9,900 nt of DNA from an uncultured Methanobrevibacter sp. (GCA_905235495.1 CAJOMK010000063.1:1-9900), one strand, 5' to 3'; numbered from the stretch's first letter, positions 1-7,274 are shown. Numbers and translations: made by a program. Notes: a model not told the origin generated them from the sequence alone.

Positions 1-1721
1 GGACCTATATCCACTACATAATCAGCAGACAATATTGTCTCTTCATCGTGCTCTACAACAATCAATGTATTTCCAATATCCCTAAGATGCTTCAATGTGC
101 CAATAAGCTTCTTATTGTCTCTTTGATGAAGACCGATACTTGGTTCATCCAAGATATATAATACTCCAACAAGACCTGAACCTATTTGGGTAGCAAGCCT
201 GATTCTCTGTGCTTCTCCTCCAGATAATGTACCTGAAGACCTTGACATTGAAATGTAATCCAATCCAACATCAACCAGGAATTTCAATCTTGCCTTTATC
301 TCCTTTAGAATCTCTTTTCCAATGAACATCTGCCTTTCAGTCAGTTCCAAATCTTGGAAAAATTGATAGCTTTCCTTGATTGACAAATCACAGACTTCCA
401 TGATGTTCTTATCGCCGACAGTTACAGCCAAGACTTCTGGACGAAGTCTTTTTCCACCACAAACAGGACATTTACGGTCACTCATGAATTTAGAGATATA
501 GCTACGATTATAATTTGATTTGGTTTCAATATACAGTCTTTCCATTCTTGTGATAACACCTTCAAACTTACGGTTTACTCTATATGATCTGTTTCTTCTT
601 TTAAAGGCAAATGCTACCTTTTCATTGGAACCATAAAGAATTATGTGTTGCTGCTCTTCAGTTAAATCCTTAAATGGAGTGTCCATACTGAATCCAAAGT
701 GATCTGCTACTGCCTTTAGCATTTGATAATAATAATTTTCCTTTTTGGTTGATTTTGACCATGGAACAATTGCTCCCTCATTAAGTGATAGGTTTTTATT
801 TGGAACAATCAAATCAGGATCCATTTCCATCTTTGTTCCTATACCGTTACATTCAGGACATGCCCCTTGTGGTGCATTGAATGAAAACATACGAGGAGTC
901 AATTCATGGAAACTTATGCCACAGTCGGTACATGCAAAGTCTTCTGAATATGTTTTTTCATAAGATGTTTCATTTCCTTCATTATCCCTTTTATTAAACA
1001 TGACAGTGACAAGTCCATCTGAAAAATTACAGGCGGTTTCTACAGAATCTGATAATCTTCTTTGGAAATCAATTCCTTCTCTTATAACAAGTCTGTCTAC
1101 AACAAGTTCTATATTGTGTCTGAAGTTCTTTCCAAGTTCAATATTCTCATCAAGACCTCTTATTTCACCGTCGACACGAACTCTGACAAAACCTTTCTTC
1201 CTAAAGTCTTCAAGAATGTCCTTATGTTCACCTTTACGGTCCTTGACAACAGGAGCAAGAACATGAATCTTAGTTCCTTCTCCCTCTTCGATGATTGATT
1301 CGGTAATTTGTCCTATGGTTTGATGAGATATTTCCTTTCCACAATGAGGACAATGAGGAATTCCTATTCTTGCATACAATAAACGTAAATAATCATAAAT
1401 TTCAGTGATTGTACCTACTGTTGATCTTGGATTTACCTTAGTGGTCTTTTGGTCAATAGATATAGCTGGTGATAATCCTTCTATATAATCCACTTCTGGT
1501 TTCTTCATTTGACCTAAAAATTGTCTTGCATAAGCAGATAATGATTCAACATATCTACGCTGTCCTTCAGCATAGATAGTATCAAAAGCAAGTGTTGATT
1601 TACCTGAACCACTTAATCCGGTAACCACTACAAATTGGTCACGAGGGATGGATAAATCAATATTCTGGAGGTTATGTTCCCTTCCTCCCTTTAATATAAT
1701 GTTTTTTCTTTCGGCACTCAT
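1..1721 (-). CDS. uvrA: UvrABC excinuclease subunit A, N-terminal 573 codons (partial)
   Basis: This is the damage-recognition ATPase of bacterial-type nucleotide excision repair, which loads UvrB at lesions. The reading frame runs off the left edge after about 573 codons; the family is usually about 940-970 residues, so the second ABC half is missing from view. Visible in order are a Walker A (GLSGSGKST, about residues 35-43), a CxxC pair near 122, the zinc module with CxxC near 263 and again near 287, a CPVCGG motif near 418, the ABC signature LSGGEAQRIRLA near 500 and the Walker B region ILDEPSIGLH near 523. The ATG at 1721 is preceded by GGTGA at 1726-1730, an archaeal Shine-Dalgarno match, which fixes the start. 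In archaea UvrABC is generally regarded as acquired from bacteria. The identification is very secure; only the far end is unseen. Confidence 0.97.
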   Translation of the reverse strand, partial: MSAERKNIILKGGREHNLQNIDLSIPRDQFVVVTGLSGSGKSTLAFDTIYAEGQRRYVESLSAYARQFLGQMKKPEVDYIEGLSPAISIDQKTTKVNPRSTVGTITEIYDYLRLLYARIGIPHCPHCGKEISHQTIGQITESIIEEGEGTKIHVLAPVVKDRKGEHKDILEDFRKKGFVRVRVDGEIRGLDENIELGKNFRHNIELVVDRLVIREGIDFQRRLSDSVETACNFSDGLVTVMFNKRDNEGNETSYEKTYSEDFACTDCGISFHELTPRMFSFNAPQGACPECNGIGTKMEMDPDLIVPNKNLSLNEGAIVPWSKSTKKENYYYQMLKAVADHFGFSMDTPFKDLTEEQQHIILYGSNEKVAFAFKRRNRSYRVNRKFEGVITRMERLYIETKSNYNRSYISKFMSDRKCPVCGGKRLRPEVLAVTVGDKNIMEVCDLSIKESYQFFQDLELTERQMFIGKEILKEIKARLKFLVDVGLDYISMSRSSGTLSGGEAQRIRLATQIGSGLVGVLYILDEPSIGLHQRDNKKLIGTLKHLRDIGNTLIVVEHDEETILSADYVVDIG

Positions 1722-2022
1722 TATTTCACCATAATTGTCATCATAATTATTCTAGTCTAATTTTAATGATTGAATTTAATTTATTTTATGTAAATTTTAT
1801 ATAAAAGTTTGTATTTTCATATATAATCCTTAGCAGTAAGAGCTTTTGAAAACTAATATAATTTTGTTTTTAATATTACAAACTAATATTAGTATTTTGT
1901 ATTATATAAATATATGTATATTATAAAAATAATGCAATAAAATAAAGGATAAAATCTTAATAAGAGATAAAAATAAAATAAAAAATAATAAATAAAAAAT
2001 AAAAAAGAAAAAGTTAAAGAGA
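1722..2022. other. AT-rich gap between htpX and uvrA
   Basis: No convincing gene is visible on either strand. The right end carries the htpX terminator hairpin and its T-rich tail (read on the minus strand). The left part carries the likely uvrA promoter and ribosome binding site. Between them are a perfect 12-bp palindrome ACTAATATTAGT at 1882-1893 and two direct copies of aaactaatat (1850-1859 and 1880-1889). Confidence 0.6.
1795..1806 (-). promoter_or_regulatory. Candidate TATA box for uvrA
   Basis: The minus strand reads CAAACTTTTATATAAAAT, a good archaeal TATA element. It lies about 75 nt upstream of the uvrA start, which would give a leader of roughly 50 nt containing GGTGA at 1726-1730. 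AT-rich DNA yields many TATA-like strings, so this is a candidate only. Confidence 0.4.
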
Positions 2023-2043
2023 TTAGCTGTAATCTGCTAATCT
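1975..2043 (-). terminator. Terminator of htpX: hairpin over the stop codon plus T-rich tail
   Basis: Read on the minus strand, arms AGATTAGC (2043-2036) and GCTAATCT (2027-2020) form a perfect 8-bp stem with an 8-nt loop. A long T-rich stretch follows, with repeated TTTTT runs down to about 1975. The hairpin includes the htpX stop codon at 2023-2025, so the last codons of the gene form part of the stem. Confidence 0.55.
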
Positions 2044-2985
2044 TTTAATTCTTTTAAGCATATCTGGGTGTGTAGACAATAATTCCATGATTTTATTGGA
2101 AGTACTTACATTTACTTTAGAATCTTTTAAGACATTTAGTTCATCAGCACTGATTGTACCGTCATGATCAAGGTCCAATTGAGTTAAATTGTTGAATTCA
2201 TTTCTTGCATTAGAGACATCATTTAAGAAAAATGCTTTTGTACCTTCAATATCTTTTATTTCAGAAGTGGTAACTCTTGCAGCACCATAAACCAATTTAT
2301 ATAATGCAGAAGCCAATTTTTCAGGCTTACAACCTAATTCCACACTACCAGCATCAGCATAATATTCTCTTATTCTGGATATGAACAATACAATCAATTG
2401 GCCTATGAAATAAGCTATCAAAGCTAAAATTCCTAATATTGCTCCACCATTATCGTTATCTCCCCCACCTGAAAACATAAGGGAGAATGATAGATAGTAA
2501 CAGATTAATGGAATAGCACTGACAATTGTTGTAATAGCCATATCATTATGTTTAATATGGGACATTTCATGGCCTAAAACAGCTCTAAGTTCCTCTTCAT
2601 CCAATAAGCTTAAAATACCTTTGGTAACACATACATGTCCACTATGTTTGGATCTTCCATAAGCGAAAGCGTTTGGAACCATAGTATTTGATATACCCAC
2701 TTTAGGTTTAGGAATATTTGCAGTAGCAGCTAATTCAGCCACCATTTGGTGAAGTTGAGGTGCTTCCGCTTCAGATAATTGGTGTACACCCATAGAGCTT
2801 TCCACTATCTTTGGACCGAATAAATATTGCAGGAATATGACTCCAATACCTGCTATTGCATAGAATCCATAAAAGCCTCCAAGACCTAAGCAATTACCAG
2901 CCAACATGATTATAATATATACTAAACCAAACATGACAGCCATTGAAAGCCATAATCTTAATTTGAGTCTCCAAGTTCCTTTCAT
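2023..2985 (-). CDS. htpX: HtpX-type M48 zinc metalloprotease with EF-hand insertion
   Basis: This is a membrane-bound M48 protease of the HtpX family, which degrades misfolded or damaged membrane proteins. The 320-residue protein has two N-terminal hydrophobic segments (about 12-29 and 36-56), the zinc site HEMSH at 139-143, two more hydrophobic segments (about 150-171 and 181-202), and the third zinc ligand E207 in the EYYAD motif. The usual C-terminal STHP motif is at 304-307. Between the catalytic core and STHP lies a complete EF-hand loop, DLDHDGTISADE (271-282), with acidic residues at loop positions 1, 3, 5 and 12, glycine at 6 and isoleucine at 8. This suggests calcium binding, which is not standard in bacterial HtpX. 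The ATG at 2985 has an AAAGGGG ribosome binding site at 2993-2999. The gene is probably transcribed alone: a T-tract follows rfcL upstream and a hairpin closes its own end. Confidence 0.95.
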   Translation of the reverse strand: MKGTWRLKLRLWLSMAVMFGLVYIIIMLAGNCLGLGGFYGFYAIAGIGVIFLQYLFGPKIVESSMGVHQLSEAEAPQLHQMVAELAATANIPKPKVGISNTMVPNAFAYGRSKHSGHVCVTKGILSLLDEEELRAVLGHEMSHIKHNDMAITTIVSAIPLICYYLSFSLMFSGGGDNDNGGAILGILALIAYFIGQLIVLFISRIREYYADAGSVELGCKPEKLASALYKLVYGAARVTTSEIKDIEGTKAFFLNDVSNARNEFNNLTQLDLDHDGTISADELNVLKDSKVNVSTSNKIMELLSTHPDMLKRIKRLADYS

Positions 2986-3012
2986 ATTAAAACCCCTTTA
3001 AATTTATTAGAA

Positions 3013-3069
3013 TAATATATAGTTTAATTAATATTATCTTTATTAATATTATTCTTTTAATATATAAAC
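3013..3069 (-). promoter_or_regulatory. htpX promoter region, two candidate TATA boxes
   Basis: Between rfcL and htpX the minus strand holds TTTATATATTAA (about 3058-3069) and TATATAT (about 3013-3019). Either could serve as the TATA element of htpX. The first gives a leader of about 50 nt, whereas the second would place transcription start close to the ribosome binding site. I cannot choose firmly from sequence. Confidence 0.35.
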
Positions 3070-3084
3070 ATATGGAATTTATTT

Positions 3085-3096
3085 TTAAAAAAATTA
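3085..3096 (-). terminator. T-tract after rfcL
   Basis: Just past the rfcL stop codon the minus strand runs AATAATTTTTTTAAAAAT, containing seven consecutive T (3087-3093). Archaeal RNA polymerase can terminate at such tracts without a hairpin. The site may end the rfcS-rfcL transcript. Confidence 0.4.
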
Positions 3097-4680
3097 TTAA
3101 AAGCTAAATAATGTAGTTTGTCCTTTATCTAATTCTTCTTCTTTCTCTTTTTTATATTTAGATTCATCATCAGAAGATTTATTTTTCCTTAATTTTGATT
3201 TAGGGCTATTGCTTAATGAATATTCATTAGCAATCTCATCCAACTCATCATCTTCAAAATCATCAAAGATATCCACTACTGTAGAATTCTTATGTGAATC
3301 GATATCATCAATTTCTTCTTCAATATAAACTGGTTCTTCAATCTCTTCCAATTCTTGTGGTGGAATCTCTCTAAAGATACCTTCTTTAATGGAATTTCTC
3401 CATTCTTCTTTCTCTTCTTCCTTCATTTCTGCCTTGATCTTTTCCATCTTATTGATTACAGATTTAGGAATCTTTTTCTTTCTGAAGAATTTAATTTCAT
3501 CATCTTCAAGTTCTAAAAAGTCTGAAATTTCCCATGCTACCTCATCATTGTCAAACATTATTTCAAAGTATGGGAAGATTGTATATGCAACTTGAAGTGA
3601 AACATGCATCTTATCTTCCATTTTAGAAGCGATTTCATCTCTTAAAGCCCTTTTTCCACGGGTTCTGCCCATAAGACTGAATGCCATAGGACTCATGACC
3701 TTACTGTATTTTCTGTAGGTTTCCCTTTTAGCTGTGGAAACTCCTACACCCATAAAGTCTGATGAATATTTCCAATAACCATAATATTGACTTGAACGGG
3801 TTCTTCCGAAGTATAAATCTGCTTGTGAAATCATCTCATAAGCCTGTTTAACTTCCTTATTGCTTTCGTATTCCCTTGGAATATTTTCAGCAATATACTC
3901 CATTACAAGTGTTGGATCTTCTGTATTTTCAAACATAGAACGTTTTACATGCTCAGGATTCTTGCTTTTCAAGACCCTTGTTACAGTATCAAATATAGTG
4001 CTTGTATTGTCCTTTTGGCTTGTAGAATCCAAAGCTTCCTCTGTCAATTCTCCACCGTTTTCAACAAGTGCCTGCAATGTATTTATTGCTGAACGTAGGT
4101 CTCCGCTTGACCTTTTGGACAATTTCATCAAGACTTCCTTATCCACTTCAATTTCTTCATTCTTAAGAACTACATCACGTAAGTACTTATTGATTGAAGG
4201 AGATTTAATCTTATCCATCTTAATGACTTGAACATTCTTCTTGATAGTGGTTAACTTATTGCTGTACAAATCATTAGCCATCATGATGATTGGCTGTTTG
4301 CTTTCCTTAATAATTTTATTTAAAGCTCTGGTTCCACCTCTATCATTGGTTCCATGAATTCCGTCCACTTCATCCATTATAATTAATTTACGGTTGTTTC
4401 CAAATAATGAATGGGTGTTTGCTGATTCACCTATGGTGTTCATCAACAGGTCATATGAACGCTTGTCACTTGCATTCAATTCAATGTATTCAGAGAATTC
4501 ATTTGCAATGATATAAGCTATTGTAGTTTTTCCTGTTCCAGCAGACCCTACAAGCAATAAAGGTGGTTGTGGGTCATTGTTGTCCCAACTTTCAACCCAT
4601 GTTTTAATAATCTGCTTCTGTTTTACATTACCAGCCACATCATCAAAGCTTTTCGGCCGATATTTATCAGTCCATAACAT
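3097..4680 (-). CDS. rfcL: Replication factor C large subunit
   Basis: This is the large subunit of the archaeal clamp loader, which with four RfcS subunits opens PCNA and places it on primed DNA using ATP. The 527-residue AAA+ protein shows Walker A GSAGTGKT (45-52), an LNASD motif (68-72), Walker B with DEVD (103-106), sensor 1 with N136, and sensor 2 GDLRSAIN (193-200). It lacks the SRC arginine-finger motif of the small subunit, as expected for RfcL. Residues from about 415 to 520 are a highly charged, Glu/Asp/Lys-rich tail. The protein ends in QTTLFSF (521-527), a PCNA-interacting peptide. The ATG at 4680 has AGGTA at 4687-4691, six bases upstream. The gene starts 26 nt after the rfcS stop, so the two are almost certainly co-transcribed. 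No intein is present. Confidence 0.98.
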   Translation of the reverse strand: MLWTDKYRPKSFDDVAGNVKQKQIIKTWVESWDNNDPQPPLLLVGSAGTGKTTIAYIIANEFSEYIELNASDKRSYDLLMNTIGESANTHSLFGNNRKLIIMDEVDGIHGTNDRGGTRALNKIIKESKQPIIMMANDLYSNKLTTIKKNVQVIKMDKIKSPSINKYLRDVVLKNEEIEVDKEVLMKLSKRSSGDLRSAINTLQALVENGGELTEEALDSTSQKDNTSTIFDTVTRVLKSKNPEHVKRSMFENTEDPTLVMEYIAENIPREYESNKEVKQAYEMISQADLYFGRTRSSQYYGYWKYSSDFMGVGVSTAKRETYRKYSKVMSPMAFSLMGRTRGKRALRDEIASKMEDKMHVSLQVAYTIFPYFEIMFDNDEVAWEISDFLELEDDEIKFFRKKKIPKSVINKMEKIKAEMKEEEKEEWRNSIKEGIFREIPPQELEEIEEPVYIEEEIDDIDSHKNSTVVDIFDDFEDDELDEIANEYSLSNSPKSKLRKNKSSDDESKYKKEKEEELDKGQTTLFSF

Positions 4681-4706
4681 AATATTTACCTATGCCATTA
4701 ATAAGC

Positions 4707-5651
4707 TCATAAAAATTTAGCAAGCAATGCTTCCAATTGAATTCTTGGATTAGCTCCTTCTCTGATTCTAAAATCGGTTTCCGCTATTGCACCGATTAGG
4801 TTCATATAGATATCTCCATCCAGCTGTCCAGCCATCACTCTTGAGGAAACATCCTGATAAATCTGATTGACCATATCTTCTCCACTTGTACCTTGTAAGA
4901 TCATCACTTCCCTTAGGATATCACGGGATTTCATAAAGTCTCCAACTAAAGCAGCATTGACCATTTTCTTAATTTCTTGTGGTTTTGCTTTAGATACGAC
5001 TTCAAATACATGGTCTTCGGTAATTGAACCTGTAGATGCAGCAGATTGCAACATATTTACAGATTTACGCATATCTCCTTCTGCAAAGTTTACAATGGTG
5101 TTGATTGCCTCATCTTCATATTGGCAGCCTTCAGCATCTGCAATATATCTTAACCTATCAGCTATCTCTTCCCCTTTGATTGGAGTGAATCTGAATATAG
5201 CACATCTGGATTGGATAGGATCTATGATTTTAGAAGAATAATTACATGAAAGTATGAATGAAGCGGTTTTGGTATACATCTCCATTTCACGTCTTAAAGC
5301 ATGTTGAGCATCTTTGGTCATGTTATCAACTTCGTCAAGGAAGATGATTCTGAATGGAGCCCCTACTGGTTTTAAACGACAGAAATTCTTAATGTTTGTT
5401 CGCACTGTTTCAATTCCTCTTGCATCAGAAGCGTTTAATTCCAAGAAGTTTTGTCTCCAATATTCACCAAGAATTGCTTTAACCAAAGCAAGAGCAGATG
5501 TTGTTTTTCCAACCCCAGCAGGACCAGTAAACATTAAATTAGGCATACTTCCTTCTTCCACATATTGTTTTAATCTGCTTACAATATGCTTTTGTCCAAC
5601 AACATCATCTAAAGTTTGCGGTCTATATTTTTCTACCCAAGGTCCTAACAT
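4707..5651 (-). CDS. rfcS: Replication factor C small subunit
   Basis: This is the small subunit of the archaeal clamp loader. The 314-residue AAA+ protein has Walker A GPAGVGKT (43-50), LNASD (72-76), Walker B with DEVD (106-109), sensor 1 around C136-N137, the SRC arginine-finger motif (148-150) and sensor 2 GDMRKSVN (192-199). A helical collar domain follows from about 220. The length matches an intein-free archaeal RfcS; inteins interrupt this gene in some other archaea. The ATG at 5651 is preceded by AGTGAT (5655-5660). It is the first gene of the rfcS-rfcL pair, with a TATA element about 35 nt before the start codon. Confidence 0.98.
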   Translation of the reverse strand: MLGPWVEKYRPQTLDDVVGQKHIVSRLKQYVEEGSMPNLMFTGPAGVGKTTSALALVKAILGEYWRQNFLELNASDARGIETVRTNIKNFCRLKPVGAPFRIIFLDEVDNMTKDAQHALRREMEMYTKTASFILSCNYSSKIIDPIQSRCAIFRFTPIKGEEIADRLRYIADAEGCQYEDEAINTIVNFAEGDMRKSVNMLQSAASTGSITEDHVFEVVSKAKPQEIKKMVNAALVGDFMKSRDILREVMILQGTSGEDMVNQIYQDVSSRVMAGQLDGDIYMNLIGAIAETDFRIREGANPRIQLEALLAKFL

Positions 5652-5680
5652 ATTATCACTTTGTTAATCATTAATTTCAA

Positions 5681-5690
5681 ATTATTTATA
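5681..5690 (-). promoter_or_regulatory. Candidate TATA box for rfcS-rfcL
   Basis: The minus strand reads AAACTATAAATAATTT. TATAAATAAT at 5690-5681 would place transcription start near 5660, leaving a very short leader that still holds the AGTGAT ribosome binding site. The spacing is typical of an archaeal promoter. Confidence 0.5.
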
Positions 5691-5708
5691 GTTTAATACT
5701 TAATCGAG

Positions 5709-5779
5709 AGGTTTAAATTCATTAGTATATTTAATTTATCCTAAATCTCTTTAAATACCTTTTAATTGAATTTAAACCT
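5709..5779. repeat. 13-bp inverted repeat upstream of rfcS
   Basis: Arms AGGTTTAAATTCA (5709-5721) and TGAATTTAAACCT (5767-5779) are perfect reverse complements separated by 45 nt. The GG/CC ends make this less likely to be an AT-rich coincidence. It lies 20-90 nt upstream of the rfcS TATA candidate and could be a looping operator or a long hairpin; no function is known to me. Confidence 0.45.
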
Positions 5780-5900
5780 ATTTTAGATTAAATTTTTTAT
5801 ATTTTGAAAAATACTTAAACTTTATATTTTTTATACTAATAATATTATGATTTTCATATTTTTTAAAACTTATTATTTTTAGAAAATTTTAATTATGTAA

Positions 5901-6023
5901 TTATAAAAAATAGTGAAAAAATAAGTAATTCTAATAAAAAATTAAAAAAATATTATAAAAAATAGTGAGAAAAATTAATAATTCAAATATAGAATAAAAA
6001 AAAAAAAATTATTAAAAAAATAG
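5901..6023. repeat. Imperfect A-rich tandem repeats, about 52-56 nt period
   Basis: The 16-mer ttataaaaaatagtga occurs at 5901-5916 and again at 5953-5968. A weaker third copy (ttattaaaaaaatagt) starts at 6009. The units continue with similar aaaaataa-taattc text before diverging. On the minus strand this block is the T-rich run-off after the terminator hairpin at 6028-6047, so it may be repeated terminator sequence. Confidence 0.4.
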
Positions 6024-6047
6024 TAAAAGAGAATAAGATTATTCTCT
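5995..6047 (-). terminator. Terminator downstream of the wall-binding gene
   Basis: Perfect 9-bp arms AGAGAATAA (6028-6036) and TTATTCTCT (6039-6047) form a hairpin, in practice about an 8-bp stem with a 4-nt loop. On the minus strand it is followed by TTTACTATTTTTTTAATAAT and then a run of 13 T. It sits eight bases past the stop codon at 6055. Confidence 0.65.
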
Positions 6048-6054
6048 AAATTAA

Positions 6055-6447
6055 TTAAATTTCAACAGATCCAGGTAATTCTCCAGTTATGGAATAGTCC
6101 AATATAGCTAAAGTGAATAATTCAAGCATCTTATCATCTGAAAGATCATCTGCTCCAACGGTTGAAATTCCAACATAATTAGGAACTGTATCCTTGCTGT
6201 CTATCCAACTGTGGACTCTATCTGCTATGCTTAAATAATATGACTTTTCAACTTTTTGACTTAAATCCTCACCTGAAGGGTTTGAAGCATTCTTAACATT
6301 CTTGATTTCAATAGGAGATGAACTGTCATTATCAATTTTTAAGAGATATTGTGAGAAAAATATCAATACATTGAGCTTTAGTGAATTCATTTCCTTCATA
6401 TTCAATTGTTGAAAATGCATAATTCCTTTCGGAAACTTCCTTAGCAA
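6055..6447 (-). CDS. Pseudomurein-binding-repeat-like domain, C-terminal part of a frameshifted gene
   Basis: The frame is open for 130 codons, but only the part after the T5 run at 6356-6360 reads as a domain. Text upstream of that run is probably out-of-frame noise, so the ATG at 6447 is not a credible native start. The domain shows SSPIEIKNV, NPSG, YYLSIADRVHSWI and VPNYVGIST, then a closing LPGSVEI. This spacing follows the pseudomurein-binding repeat family, which anchors proteins to methanogen pseudomurein (typical versions have SPI.I.NV, YL.IA.RV, PNYV.TS and RLPNYV). The missing start of the domain (YEGNEFTKAQC) lies in the next frame, immediately upstream. Removing one T restores a continuous protein with the segment at 6332-6642 and the zinc-ribbon frame at 6630-7274. 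The role inferred is wall attachment of a membrane protein. The family call is from remembered consensus, not a search. Confidence 0.6.
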   Translation of the reverse strand: MLRKFPKGIMHFQQLNMKEMNSLKLNVLIFFSQYLLKIDNDSSSPIEIKNVKNASNPSGEDLSQKVEKSYYLSIADRVHSWIDSKDTVPNYVGISTVGADDLSDDKMLELFTLAILDYSITGELPGSVEI

Positions 6448-6642
6448 GGTTAGGAACGTCTTCCATTTCGATTTCTGTCATTACAGAACTGTTTAAAATA
6501 TCCTCTTCTGAAGTATCATTTGTGCTATTAGTATCATTAATTTCATCAATACTGCTGTCTGATTGACTATCATTAGTATCATTATCTGAAATATCTGGAA
6601 TAACGTCAGGGATTACGGAATCGTTTTTATCAGGGACTGGTC
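6332..6642 (-). pseudogene. Out-of-frame middle segment of the same wall-binding gene
   Basis: This minus-strand frame has no plausible start of its own but is open from the A5 run at 6643-6647 to a TGA at 6332-6334. It begins RPVPDKNDSVIPDVIPDISD, continues as a linker rich in Asn-Asp-Thr/Ser with several N-x-S/T sequons (NDT, NDS, NST), and ends with YEGNEFTKAQC, the start of the pseudomurein-binding-like domain. Composition matches the linker just before it in the zinc-ribbon frame. Deleting one A at 6643-6647 and one T at 6356-6360 (minus-strand bases) fuses all three frames into about 405 residues. Confidence 0.6.
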
Positions 6643-7274
6643 TTTTTATCTTTGCTGTCCTGACTCTTATCGGATTTACCTTTATTATCCTCCTTTTCAG
6701 TGTATGATTTAGATGAATTATTCTTTGAACTTGAACTATTCATTGATTTGGAACCGTTATTAGATTGTTTAGTCTTGTTAACATTATCAGTGATAGTTTT
6801 AGTTTTATTAGTCTTATTTACTTTTTCAGTAAGAGTCTTGCTTGCATTAGTATCATTTGTCTTATTAGTATAGTTTTCCTGCATTTGTGCATCTGTTGCT
6901 TCATCTTCAAAAAATCCAGTGTAGTTATTATCTAATGGGATTATTGAATTAGATCCATCATCACCGCCAGAATTGCCATTATTGTAATAAGCCATTCCAG
7001 TTACGGCACCGATAGCGAATAGGATAACTAAAGCACAAATTAAAGGTACTTTATACATACTAAAGAAAGATTTCTTTCTGCTTTCATCAATAACTTGTTT
7101 TCTAAATGTGTTTACAGGAGTTAAAACAGTTCCACATTCCTTACAATATTTTGAATTGGAATCATTTGTCTTCCCACATTCAGGACAAATTCTTGTTGAA
7201 TTCAATTGAAATCCACAATTTTTACAATATTTCTCTTCATCATCATTTACTGTATGACATTTAGGACAAATCAA
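6630..7274 (-). CDS. Double zinc-ribbon membrane protein, N-terminal part of the frameshifted gene
   Basis: The open frame encodes 214 residues. Two zinc ribbons come first, with CxxC pairs C3/C6 and C17/C20, then C30/C33 and C44/C47. A basic stretch (58-68) and one membrane helix (about 76-97) follow, giving a predicted cytoplasmic N-terminus. The rest (about 100-214) is a low-complexity Asn/Thr/Ser/Lys linker with around ten N-x-S/T sequons, consistent with a surface-exposed glycosylated stalk. The start is TTG at 7274, chosen because GGTGA lies at 7279-7283 and the first CxxC begins at residue 3. The frame ends KTSP just after an A5 run (6643-6647); one base fewer there continues into the linker and wall-binding domain downstream. 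I read it as a membrane protein tethered to the pseudomurein wall. Such zinc ribbons often head archaeal membrane proteins of unknown function, so the role is open. Confidence 0.8.
   Translation of the reverse strand: MICPKCHTVNDDEEKYCKNCGFQLNSTRICPECGKTNDSNSKYCKECGTVLTPVNTFRKQVIDESRKKSFFSMYKVPLICALVILFAIGAVTGMAYYNNGNSGGDDGSNSIIPLDNNYTGFFEDEATDAQMQENYTNKTNDTNASKTLTEKVNKTNKTKTITDNVNKTKQSNNGSKSMNSSSSKNNSSKSYTEKEDNKGKSDKSQDSKDKKTSP

Larger units (their letters stand above)
5652..6054. other. AT-rich gap between rfcS and the wall-protein gene
   Basis: No gene is seen on either strand in this 403-nt stretch. From the rfcS side it holds the rfcS promoter, the 13-bp inverted repeat, an unremarkable AT-rich middle (about 5780-5900), the A-rich repeat block (5901-6020) and the terminator of the gene to its right. 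I find no tRNA, box C/D guide RNA or riboswitch that I could defend. Confidence 0.6.

Noticed and set aside
745..1298. Plus-strand open frames within uvrA
   Set aside because: They are antisense to a secure UvrA reading frame, lack ribosome binding sites and show no domain; they are shadow frames.
1732..1749. Imperfect palindrome taattgtca/tcataatta near the uvrA start
   Set aside because: Only 7 of 9 positions pair and the sequence is almost all A/T; not distinguishable from chance.
3389..5667. Plus-strand open frames opposite rfcL and rfcS
   Set aside because: They are Ser-rich shadow translations of the opposite strand, and the minus-strand genes carry every expected AAA+ motif.
5901..6023. 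Possible CRISPR array
   Set aside because: There are only two or three units, the spacers are A-rich and similar to the repeats, and no cas gene is nearby.
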